From: Pseudorhizobium endolithicum
GTDB lineage: Bacteria > Pseudomonadota > Alphaproteobacteria > Rhizobiales > Rhizobiaceae
DNA length: 61,118 nucleotides
Direction of reading: 5' to 3'
Assembly: GCF_902153245.2 (NCBI RefSeq)
Contig: NZ_CABFWF030000002.1
Span: forward strand, 2,420-63,537
Shown here: in pieces, positions 47,148 to 54,940 of the stretch
How the letters are laid out: the number at the start of each line of letters is the position of its first letter
Position numbering within the stretch: the stretch's first letter is position 1
The notes under the pieces: generated by a model
What the model saw: the letters and a program-made list of their open reading frames with translations, nothing else
What the model was told of the DNA's origin: nothing
The model's database searches: none
Program-made: the position numbers and the translations under genes

Positions 47148-49847
47148 TCAGCGGCTACGCCCGTTATTCAGCATGTTACCGGGGCGCATCTGCCGCCGAA
47201 GCTCATCAGCGACAACGCCACGCATCGTGGCTTCCATCTGCCGCGATACCTGCTTTGCCAGATCGGCGTTCTGCTCCGGAGTGCCACCGTTGGCATTCAC
47301 AGTGACCGGAGCACTGATTGCGATCTGCGGTGCGTTCTGGTTAGCGGGTGCGACATTCGCCGCGGGAAGCCGAGGTTGCCCCACGTAACCGCCGTCGGCA
47401 TAGCCGGCCTTCAGCGCGCCCCGGTGCATGGCTTCAAGGTTGGCAACACCAATGCGCTCAACCGCGCGCTTGCTCATCACGTATTCGCCGCGATGCACCA
47501 CGCCTGCCGGTTCATGCTTTCCACCGTGACCGGTATAGCCGCCGTCCGCGAAGCCGAAGATTGCGCCAAGGATAGAGCCGAGGCCCTTCTTGCTGCTGCC
47601 GTTGCCGGTCGGTGCCTTCGGCTTTCCGCCAAGCAATCCGGCAAGCGGCCCTTCACCCAAGAGCGCGGCCTGAAGCGCTGCCTTCACGAGTGTTTGCAGC
47701 AACTGCTGCAACGCGTGCTCTGCGGTCATGGTGCCAGTGAGGAGGCCGGAAAGAGCATCGACGGCCTGTTGACCGAAGAACTGCGCAGCCGCTGAAGCCT
47801 GCTCCTGAGTTTGAACATAGGACTGAACCGCCCCTTCAGCGCCTGCCATGCCAGCGGCGAGATTGGCGATCTCCTGCCGCTGCTGGTCGGTTAAGGTGAT
47901 GCCCGCGCGCTGCGCTTCAGCAAGCATCTGTTGCTCATACCGTAGAGCGGCAGCGGCATCGGTCGTCATATCGAGCGCCTGCCGTTCCGTCTGCTGGCCT
48001 AGAATGAAGTTGCGGGCCTCCGTCGTGATCTGCCGGTAAGCGTCCGCCTGTTCGGTCGCGACGGCAATCTTCCGCTCCATTTCCTGACTGTTGAGCTGCT
48101 GCCGGGCCTCAGCGTCTTCAATGTGCCAGTTCTCGTTAGAGAGCGGGAATGTCAGACCAAAGCGGGAAGCGTTGCCATGCACCCACTGCCGGGCGGCATC
48201 CGAGCTATAGCCCAGGTCGGCAGCGTTACCCTTGTTGTGCTGGCTATTGCCGGGCGGCGCTACCCATTTGCGCGCGGCGTCAGGTGAACCGTACTTCTTC
48301 AGTGCCTGAAGCCAAAGCTGCTGCTGTCGCTCAACCGAGCGATAGCCGGAATTGATGGTGACGCTGCCTTTCAAGTCATCTGGCATGGAAGCCAGCATCT
48401 TCGCCAGCTTTTCCGCGAAGGTGCTGGCAAGGCCGTTGATATGCGCCTGAGACTTGCCGGACGCCAGGACGTTGGTCAGGTAGCGGGTCGGGTCGTCGGT
48501 AGCCGAGCGAACGGCAACTGCGGAAAGAGCATTCCCGCGAAGCTCGTTGGCAAGATAGACCTCTCCCATGGTGCGGGCTTGGCCTAATGCGGCCCGATAA
48601 GCTTGATCGATGCGAGTTTGCGCGTCGAGTTGCGCCAGGCCGTTGGCGAGGTCAGGAACCTCATCCTTCAGCGCCCGCACGGCACTCGCAAAGCTATCCA
48701 AGCCCTTCGCGCCCGCCCCTGCCGCGCTGCCGGTCCCGGTTAGCGCGTTGTTCAGGCTATCGAGAGGTGGCTTTGCATATTTTGCGTCTTCACCGGTCTT
48801 ATAGATGAAGTCTTCCCGGTAGCCGTTGCGCCTGTCCAGAATGTCGCGAAGGCGCATGGCTTCAGCCGTGAGGCGTTCGATCTCCTTCTGTGAGGCCGTG
48901 ATGTTCATCAGGTCGGCAGGAGTGCCGAGGCTGATCTGCTGAAGGTCCGCAAGCTTCTGCTTCTCAGCGGCAATGTCGTTGTAGGTGTCCAGCAGTCGGT
49001 TCTGCACGTTCCGATCTGACTGCTCTTCGACCTTGTTGAACCGGTCTAGAAAGTCATCCATGGCACCGACTAAGCCAACCACGGCCTGCTTTGTGTAGGT
49101 GCTGATCGTGTTGCCGATAGCCTGAAACTTCCGGTCCAGTTCATCGGCGCGCCGGATAAGCTCATCATCCATGACGATGCCGAGATCATTGGCTTCCTTG
49201 ATCGCGCGCCGGATGCCTTCAGCGCCTTGATCGATCAACTCGACGAAGCGCTCACCGCCTGTTCCACCGAAGATCTCATCTGCGATGCGGATCTGTGCCG
49301 CCCGATCCAACTGCTGAAGCCTGCCGATGATCTCCACCAACAGAGTCGAAGGGTCTTCAAGCTTACGCTTCAGGTCTTGCGCTGAATAACCGAGCCGTTG
49401 GAAAGCTTCAGCAGCGCTGCCCTTCCCGGTGACGACGAATTCATCAGCGCGAAGATTTAGCTCCTTCATGCCGTCGACAAGGGCGTCAACGGGAATGCGG
49501 TTCTGCTGCGCTACATAACCAAGCTCTTGAAAGGCCTTTGTGCTAAGGCCGGCGCGCTTCGCCTCATTGCCGATGCTGGCGATGTTCTTAGCGATATCGC
49601 CAACTCGCGACACGATCTGATCGAGGCCACCGATGGCGAGGCCACCGATCACGCCGCCCGCCAAGCCCTTGCCGAAGCTCTTGAGCGCGCCGGCCATGAC
49701 GTTGTCCATCTTCTTCGCGCTATCCGCTGCCTGCTTCTCCATTGCCCGGAAGTTGGTGCGGGTGCGGTTTTTCGTCCTGTCGAGGTCGCGTTCGTACTTA
49801 TTGAAGCGGCCTTCAAGCGAGATCAGTAGGCGTTGAACATCGTCCAT
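47148..49847 (-). CDS. phage tail tape-measure protein with embedded M15-type peptidase domain
   Basis: 899 residues. N-terminal coiled-coil/lambda-gpH-like region (RLLISLEGRFNKYERDLDR, FGKGLAGGVIGGLAIGGLD) and long helices. A VanY/M15-like zinc peptidase core lies at about 470-582: SGYRS (500-504), SQHNKGNAADLG with His537 and Asp544, and NWHIE with His575. C-terminal Gly-rich GFADGGYTGHGGKHEP and GVVHRGEYVMSKRAVERIG are typical tape-measure ends. It sets tail length and may cut peptidoglycan during DNA entry. Ends the leftward operon, 10 nt after terL. Confidence 0.9.
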   Translation of the reverse strand: MDDVQRLLISLEGRFNKYERDLDRTKNRTRTNFRAMEKQAADSAKKMDNVMAGALKSFGKGLAGGVIGGLAIGGLDQIVSRVGDIAKNIASIGNEAKRAGLSTKAFQELGYVAQQNRIPVDALVDGMKELNLRADEFVVTGKGSAAEAFQRLGYSAQDLKRKLEDPSTLLVEIIGRLQQLDRAAQIRIADEIFGGTGGERFVELIDQGAEGIRRAIKEANDLGIVMDDELIRRADELDRKFQAIGNTISTYTKQAVVGLVGAMDDFLDRFNKVEEQSDRNVQNRLLDTYNDIAAEKQKLADLQQISLGTPADLMNITASQKEIERLTAEAMRLRDILDRRNGYREDFIYKTGEDAKYAKPPLDSLNNALTGTGSAAGAGAKGLDSFASAVRALKDEVPDLANGLAQLDAQTRIDQAYRAALGQARTMGEVYLANELRGNALSAVAVRSATDDPTRYLTNVLASGKSQAHINGLASTFAEKLAKMLASMPDDLKGSVTINSGYRSVERQQQLWLQALKKYGSPDAARKWVAPPGNSQHNKGNAADLGYSSDAARQWVHGNASRFGLTFPLSNENWHIEDAEARQQLNSQEMERKIAVATEQADAYRQITTEARNFILGQQTERQALDMTTDAAAALRYEQQMLAEAQRAGITLTDQQRQEIANLAAGMAGAEGAVQSYVQTQEQASAAAQFFGQQAVDALSGLLTGTMTAEHALQQLLQTLVKAALQAALLGEGPLAGLLGGKPKAPTGNGSSKKGLGSILGAIFGFADGGYTGHGGKHEPAGVVHRGEYVMSKRAVERIGVANLEAMHRGALKAGYADGGYVGQPRLPAANVAPANQNAPQIAISAPVTVNANGGTPEQNADLAKQVSRQMEATMRGVVADELRRQMRPGNMLNNGRSR

Positions 49848-49857
49848 TAGTTATTCC

Positions 49858-51492
49858 TCATGCTGCTTCAGCGCGAAGCTGGTCAAAATCGTCGGGATCG
49901 AGATCGAAGATCGAGCGCCTGTTGTCGTTGGCAACGGCACGCGAAACAGCCAGGGCGGACGCAATAGCGCCGTCGATATGATTACTGTGCCGGGTGCCCT
50001 TGTGCATCGTGGTCAACTCGCTTGCACTCGTTGCCCGTTTCACAACGACACTCTCAAAGTGATTGCGAAGAATCGGGTGCGCGCCGTGTCGGATGCGGCG
50101 GCCATTCACGACGCGCTCAAGATCACAGATCGGGCCGTGCATATGCTTTGCGGTCTGGGGAAGCTGAAGCACGTTGATGCCGTGATCCATGAGCTTCGCC
50201 ATGATCGGCCCGGCAAGCGAAGGATCGAAGATGACTTCCTGCACGCTGTAGGTGCCGCAGAGGTCAATGATGCGGTCGGCTATCACGTTGGGTTCGATTA
50301 CCGCGCCGTCGATAACATCAAGAAAGCCGTCATCGCGCCAGCGAAGATAGGGCACCTGTTCGAGCCTAGCCTTGTCTTCCAAGCCATCCGAAGGGAGGAA
50401 GAACCAGGGTTGAACTGAGATGCGTCCATCGTCGTGCCGGAAAGCTGCGACGATGGCCGTCAAGTCACCGGAGCGGGAGAGGTCCACGCCGAGGTAACAG
50501 GGCAGTTCCTCAAGCTCAGAGGGATCGAAGTGCGGATCACGCCCCTCATCATACACAGCCATATCGAAGAGCGGATCGCGGGAAGCCGCCTGCCACATAT
50601 TCAGGTGGAACTGCTGGAACGCGAACCGTTCGGCGGGCCGATGTTCGGCTTCACGCGCCATCGTGCGAAGGCCACCGAGATCAGGGAAGCCGTGAGTGAG
50701 GCCTGGATTGACCTTGTGCCAAACGGTTTCGTCCTTCCAATCGTCGCCCGGCTCGGCTTCGAAGATGATGGGCAGGAAGGACGGATCATGGATCTCGCCA
50801 GTCGCGACCTTGCGAGCGTAATCATAGAGTTCGAAGCCGATATTCTCCTGTCCACGGCCTGCGGTCGTGGCGATGATCATGAGCGTGTCCGGCACCTTCG
50901 CCATGCCGGACTTGAGGGCTTCCCAAAGATCACGGCCCTTCCAAGCGTGGATTTCGTCAACAAGGACGAAGGAAGGCGTCTTGCCGTGCTGTGCTGCGCC
51001 GTCGCTGGAGATTGCCAAGAGTTCGGCGGCATTCGACCGGCAGGTGATCTTCTTTGCCGAGTTGTGCGCGTCATAGATGCGCGTCGCACCGACAAGCCGC
51101 TTGTCTTCCCGCACGATGTTCGCGGCTTCTTTGAAACCGATGCCGGCCTGTTCGCGGTTGGACGCGGCGAAGATCGCCTGTCCTGCCGGGCGGGCCTCAG
51201 GCCCGATGGTATGGAGAAGCGCCCATGCCGCCGCAATGCTGGTCTTCCGGTTCCCACGCGGCAGCATCAGGAAGACGGCGCGGACAATCCGCGAACCATC
51301 GGGGTTGCGCGGACCATAGATGCGGCGCGTCATGCGCTCCTGAAAATCGAAGAGTTGAAATCGGCCTTTCGGTGCGGTGCTTGCCGGATGCTTCAGCGCC
51401 CGAATGAAATCGACGGCTTCCTGCCCATAGCCGAACGGGTCAGCGATGGCGGTGCCGTCATAGATCCAATGGGGAAACGCGCTTTTGCTCAC
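49858..51492 (-). CDS. phage terminase large subunit
   Basis: 544 residues, DNA-packaging motor. The ATPase P-loop variant is FLMLPRGNRKTS (about 74-85), Walker B is FVLVDEIHAW, and coupling motif ATTAGRGQENIG follows. The C-terminal RNase H-like nuclease has GVDLSRSGDLTAIV and later acidic sites (VIFDPSLAGP, HIDGAIASALAV). HK97-like Terminase_1 family. GTG start overlaps the small-subunit stop. Confidence 0.95.
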   Translation of the reverse strand: MSKSAFPHWIYDGTAIADPFGYGQEAVDFIRALKHPASTAPKGRFQLFDFQERMTRRIYGPRNPDGSRIVRAVFLMLPRGNRKTSIAAAWALLHTIGPEARPAGQAIFAASNREQAGIGFKEAANIVREDKRLVGATRIYDAHNSAKKITCRSNAAELLAISSDGAAQHGKTPSFVLVDEIHAWKGRDLWEALKSGMAKVPDTLMIIATTAGRGQENIGFELYDYARKVATGEIHDPSFLPIIFEAEPGDDWKDETVWHKVNPGLTHGFPDLGGLRTMAREAEHRPAERFAFQQFHLNMWQAASRDPLFDMAVYDEGRDPHFDPSELEELPCYLGVDLSRSGDLTAIVAAFRHDDGRISVQPWFFLPSDGLEDKARLEQVPYLRWRDDGFLDVIDGAVIEPNVIADRIIDLCGTYSVQEVIFDPSLAGPIMAKLMDHGINVLQLPQTAKHMHGPICDLERVVNGRRIRHGAHPILRNHFESVVVKRATSASELTTMHKGTRHSNHIDGAIASALAVSRAVANDNRRSIFDLDPDDFDQLRAEAA

Positions 51493-51887
51493 TGCCGGTT
51501 CCTGCCAATGGTGAGCGGGTTGTCGTCTTCATCATCGTCATTCGCGGCGCTGCCGACACGAGCGCGGGAAACCGGCGACAAGCCATATTCAGCGGCAAGC
51601 TGCCGGGCCGTCTGCATCGCCCGGTTCTGCATTCCGAAGAGAACCTTGTCTAAGCCAGCAGTGCGAAACAGAGCTTCGATCTCGCGCACGCGACCAACGG
51701 CAACGCAGTAGTTTTCGATGCCGGTCAGATCAGCCTTCGTGATGATCCGGTCTTCGATCAGGCGCGGCATGATGCGCTTCCACTCAGCGCGCGCTTCATC
51801 CGTCATCCACTTCGGCGCGGGCGGTGCCTTCGTGAGTGGAGCGCGGTCAGGTGCAAGAGAAGGCTTCACGCCGCGAAGGTGTGTCAC
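51489..51887 (-). CDS. phage terminase small subunit, P27 family
   Basis: 132 residues: an N-terminal Pro/Ala-rich segment, then WMTDEARAEWKRIMPRL, ITKADLTGIENYCVAVGRV, QTARQLAAEYGLSPVSRARV, all typical of P27-type small terminases that recognise phage DNA for packaging. GTG start within the stop of the head-closure gene. Confidence 0.9.
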   Translation of the reverse strand: MTHLRGVKPSLAPDRAPLTKAPPAPKWMTDEARAEWKRIMPRLIEDRIITKADLTGIENYCVAVGRVREIEALFRTAGLDKVLFGMQNRAMQTARQLAAEYGLSPVSRARVGSAANDDDEDDNPLTIGRNRQ

Positions 51888-52201
51888 CGCAGAGCCTCCC
51901 CACGAAGCTCAAGGGCATCCCGCCTGCCGAGCGTCTTGATCTCTTTCAAGCCGTAGTGTTGGCCGTCATAGGCCACGCGGTCGGCAGTTTTGATGCCAGG
52001 GAGATATCGGACGCGGAAGATCATGGTGCCAGTTTCGGCTTCACCGAAGCCGGTGAAGAACTCGCTTGCTGACTGCTGAAGAACCTCCGACCATACCGTT
52101 GCAACCGGCGTCCACACTTTCACGACGCTGCCGGAGGGTTTCACCGTCTCGGTTTCCCGCTCAATGGTAATGCGGCGATCAAGCTTCCCGATATTCAGCA
52201 T
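51884..52201 (-). CDS. phage head closure / head-tail joining protein
   Basis: 105 residues: MLNIGKLDRRITIERETETV, VWSEVLQQSASEFFTGFGEAE, FRVRYLPGIKTADRVAYDGQ match the SPP1 gp16-like head-closure family. Start ATG 52201 shares one base with the DUF3168 stop; ATG 52213 is an alternative. Confidence 0.9.
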   Translation of the reverse strand: MLNIGKLDRRITIERETETVKPSGSVVKVWTPVATVWSEVLQQSASEFFTGFGEAETGTMIFRVRYLPGIKTADRVAYDGQHYGLKEIKTLGRRDALELRGEALR

Positions 52202-52611
52202 CAGATGATCCACCTGATAAGAGCTTCGACCGACAGGATGCCGTGGCCGTAGGCGGGATCTGGATCACGCGGAAACCGAGAGCCGGTGACGCGGAAATGG
52301 TCGCACTCGCACCCCTCAAAAAGCAGGGGCTTGTCGAGTGCAGCCGTAACCGCTCCCGCGATCTCCTTCGCCGCATCCTCGCCAGCGTCCAGCGTCCAAA
52401 CGTGAAGGTCCAGATAAACCCATGCCGTCCGTTGAGCGGTGTAGTCGTGGCCGCGCAAGGCGGTGTTGCCGTCGCTCATGATGATTGCCGGCGTCTTGTC
52501 AGGCCGGGTGCTGCCGGAACGGATATGATCAGCCGGGACGATGCCGGTCACGGCAGGCGAGTTGATCAGCGCCGTCCGGATTGCCGTCTGAAGTGCCAGT
52601 GTCGGTTCCAT
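52201..52611 (-). CDS. DUF3168 tail-completion protein
   Basis: 136 residues: ALQTAIRTALINSPAVTGIV, IIMSDGNTALRGHDYTAQRT, YLDLHVWTLDAGEDAAKEIA fit the DUF3168 family (tail terminator, lambda gpU/HK97 gp11-like), which caps the tail tube at the neck. Its presence implies a tail is used, although no tube gene is seen. Confidence 0.88.
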   Translation of the reverse strand: MEPTLALQTAIRTALINSPAVTGIVPADHIRSGSTRPDKTPAIIMSDGNTALRGHDYTAQRTAWVYLDLHVWTLDAGEDAAKEIAGAVTAALDKPLLFEGCECDHFRVTGSRFPRDPDPAYGHGILSVEALIRWII

Positions 52612-53039
52612 CACTGTTGCCCCTTCCAAGCCTTCTTGATCCGGCGCTTGAACAGGTTTGCTGCGTTCCGCTTCACCTTCTGAGCGTTGAGGCGGTAGGC
52701 AGGCCAGAAGAACGGCTGTGCTTCGGTGTTGGACGTGCCGTATTCCTGAAGGTGCGCATATCTGACATCTTCATTCCCGGCAGTTATGATCACTTCGGTT
52801 TCACCGGCCACGCGTGAGCCGCCCGGCTGGCTAAAGGGCGGGGTATGGGTGCCAGGAGGTGTAACTTCAATGCTATCGCGAAGATCGCCGCTATCGACCG
52901 GCGCGAAGGTGCGGGCCGTGACAGCTATATGGGTTGCCCCCTTCAGCAGCGACTCCATCACTGCCGCACGAGCTTCGGCTTTGACACGATCCATTGAGGC
53001 AAGGACGTTGCCGAGGCTACCGTCATTCTTACGCGGCAT
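52611..53039 (-). CDS. HK97 gp10-family head-tail protein
   Basis: 142 residues with the gp10 core: AVTARTFAPVDSGDLRDSIEV, VRYAHLQEYGTSNTEAQPFF, basic C-terminal helix. Neck protein of siphophages. Overlaps the connector gene by 11 nt. Confidence 0.9.
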   Translation of the reverse strand: MPRKNDGSLGNVLASMDRVKAEARAAVMESLLKGATHIAVTARTFAPVDSGDLRDSIEVTPPGTHTPPFSQPGGSRVAGETEVIITAGNEDVRYAHLQEYGTSNTEAQPFFWPAYRLNAQKVKRNAANLFKRRIKKAWKGQQ

Positions 53040-53331
53040 CGGTGAACCACCTTTCGCGGTAGCTATCGAGGATCGATGTCACGCCATGCGGAGCAAGTTG
53101 CATCGACAGGCCAAAGCTGGCGATGTTCCGGCACTCGAAATAGAAGGCGACAAGGCGCAAGATCGCGAGCTTGATATCAGCCGGGACAGGTTCAAGATCG
53201 GCAATCGCTTTTCCGATGTAGTTCCCACACCATGCTTCAGCGGCTTCGATGTAGAGCGAAATCAACGCATCTTCTGCGGTGTCATCGACCTTCATATGAG
53301 CCTTCGCCAATTCAAGACTTACTGCTGACAT
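53029..53331 (-). CDS. phage head-tail connector protein (gp6-like)
   Basis: 100 residues: SLELAKAHMKVDDTAEDALI, LYIEAAEAWCGNYIGKAI, DIKLAILRLVAFYFE match gp6-type connectors that ring the portal. The 153 nt upstream must contain its promoter if the plus-strand gene 53485-53976 isolates it from the first half of the operon. Confidence 0.9.
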   Translation of the reverse strand: MSAVSLELAKAHMKVDDTAEDALISLYIEAAEAWCGNYIGKAIADLEPVPADIKLAILRLVAFYFECRNIASFGLSMQLAPHGVTSILDSYRERWFTDAA

Positions 53332-53484
53332 TCTCGCTTCCTGAAAAAGTTATTTTCGGTGTCTCTTGCGCGGTGCTCCCGGCGCCGGTCCCCGTTGAAT
53401 GCACAAAATTGGAGACACCCCGGCACTTGCTTGAATCGCCTCGCGTCCTGGCCTAGCGTGCAACTCCGACTGGGAGGAAACCTG

Positions 53485-53976
53485 TTGCACCTTGACCTAA
53501 AAAAGCTTCTCGTTGGAACGCTGCTCTTCATCCTGCCGCTACAAGCGACAGCAGCAGATCTGTGGACTACGCGAACGAATGAGGTTAGCGGCCTCTTTGG
53601 CCAGCTTCCGATCTTCACTCCGTTCGCAGGGATCGAATGCGGCGAGCTGAGCAATGTAGCAGGCACCGAACCCACGGAAGGCTGTTCATTTTTTCTTCCG
53701 GGTGACCGTGATGTTCTTCTTTTCGCACTCGACTTCAATTCGGACGGTATCACCGATGCGGTAGACCTCTTTTGTATGACCGGATGCGACCTGCCAGAAT
53801 TTTGGGATTTATGTGACAGGGTCGTCGCGTTCGCGACTGATACCAAGGACGATACAGTTTTGAGACTGGTTCGTGAGAAGGGGTATCTAAGCCTTCCAGG
53901 GATCGTGTTGATGACCGGCGAAGGCACAGATCGGATTGCAGCAAGCCTGAAGCTTTGGAAGCCTCGCTCCGAGTGA
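53485..53976 (+). CDS. plus-strand secreted hypothetical protein inside the capsid operon (moron candidate)
   Basis: TTG start at 53485, 6 nt after GGAGGA. The 163-residue product begins MHLDLKKLLVGTLLFILPLQ and has a signal peptide cut near ATAA-DLW. The mature part has four or five Cys (GIECGEL, EGCSFF, LFCMTGCDL, LCDRVVA). It sits opposite to all surrounding phage genes between HNH and connector. A possible promoter is TTGAAT (53431-53436), 17 nt, TAGCGT (53454-53459). Function unknown; placement suggests lysogenic conversion. Confidence 0.65.
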   Translation: MHLDLKKLLVGTLLFILPLQATAADLWTTRTNEVSGLFGQLPIFTPFAGIECGELSNVAGTEPTEGCSFFLPGDRDVLLFALDFNSDGITDAVDLFCMTGCDLPEFWDLCDRVVAFATDTKDDTVLRLVREKGYLSLPGIVLMTGEGTDRIAASLKLWKPRSE

Positions 53977-53995
53977 GGTTGGACTGCAACGGTCG

Positions 53996-54349
53996 TCAAA
54001 GGCGACGCTCCTGCCGTTGCTTGACCGAGTTGTGGCAAGGAGTGCAGAGAGGCTGCCAGTTAGCGCGGTGCCAGAACAGGCGCGTGTCGCCTTTATGCGG
54101 AATGATGTGGTCAACAACCGTGGCAACTCGCGTGATGCCGTTCTTGCTGCACTCGCGGCAGTGCGGGTGCATCGCGAGGTATTCGAGGCGGGCCTTGCGC
54201 CACTCGTGGTTATAGCCGCGTTCGCGGGCTGAAGGACGGCGGGCATCGTGACGCGCCTTACGCTGGCGTGATGCGAGGATCTGGCAAGCGCAGCGTTTGC
54301 CGTTGGGGACAATGCGACCGCAAGTGCAAAGATGGGGAGGCCTAGGCAC
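53996..54349 (-). CDS. HNH endonuclease
   Basis: 117 residues: Zn ligands in CTCGRIVPNGKRCAC, then HPHCRECSKNG, VATVVDHIIPHKGD and NWQPLCTPCHNSVKQ, a canonical HNH core. HNH proteins beside terminases help cut packaged DNA at cos sites. Here it lies far from terS/terL, which is unusual. GTG start 54349 overlaps the preceding stop. Confidence 0.93.
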   Translation of the reverse strand: MPRPPHLCTCGRIVPNGKRCACQILASRQRKARHDARRPSARERGYNHEWRKARLEYLAMHPHCRECSKNGITRVATVVDHIIPHKGDTRLFWHRANWQPLCTPCHNSVKQRQERRL

Positions 54350-54938
54350 GGCGTTGCCCCCTTGCGATGCTCTTTAGCTTGTTGATGCCTTCCCGAACCT
54401 CTTCCGGTGCGATTTCTTCGCGAGGATCGTAGGCAGGCTGATCATCTTCCGCGCCGCCATGGATGGCGCGGAGCATGGCGTATTTGCCAGCGGCTGCTTC
54501 TGTGATCTCAGTAGGTGTTGCGTTCCAAGCTGCTTCAGGCGTCCAACCAAGCCAGCCGGTCGCGATGCGGTAAAGCTCGCGATAGTAAGTGGGCCATGCG
54601 ACGGGCTTGCCGGCTGCTCGCTTCGTCTTCGGATCGGGTGCCGGAATGAACATCGACACGAGTTCGACAAGCGGTTGGCGAACTGCGAGCATGAAGGGGA
54701 GAAGCGGCCTTGCCCAATGCCCTGAAAGGAAGGCCGCTGCATCCTGCCGACTGGTGGCTGTCGCCAGGATGATCTCGGAAACAATCGTAACGTTGAAGTC
54801 ATCGACGGCGCGGAACAGCGTAGGAAAGCCATGCTGCTCAACGAGAGTAAGAGCGGCCCGCAAGGAAGGGCGAAGCGCCACGGTGTTTCCACCGTGCGCA
54901 ATCGTCACTTCCTCATATGCCGGCCGCTGATAGGTCAT
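54342..54938 (-). CDS. tail assembly chaperone-like phage protein
   Basis: 198 residues in two parts. The first (about 1-100) resembles gp10-like tail-tube chaperones of gene transfer agents (TIAHGGNTVALRPSLRAALT, ILATATSRQDAAAFL). The second (about 115-165) resembles TAC proteins (YYRELYRIATGWLGWTPEAA, WNATPTEITEAAAGKYAML). Such chaperones bind the tape-measure protein. Starts 2 nt from the capsid stop. Family call tentative. Confidence 0.6.
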   Translation of the reverse strand: MTYQRPAYEEVTIAHGGNTVALRPSLRAALTLVEQHGFPTLFRAVDDFNVTIVSEIILATATSRQDAAAFLSGHWARPLLPFMLAVRQPLVELVSMFIPAPDPKTKRAAGKPVAWPTYYRELYRIATGWLGWTPEAAWNATPTEITEAAAGKYAMLRAIHGGAEDDQPAYDPREEIAPEEVREGINKLKSIARGQRRA

Positions 54939-54940
54939 GG

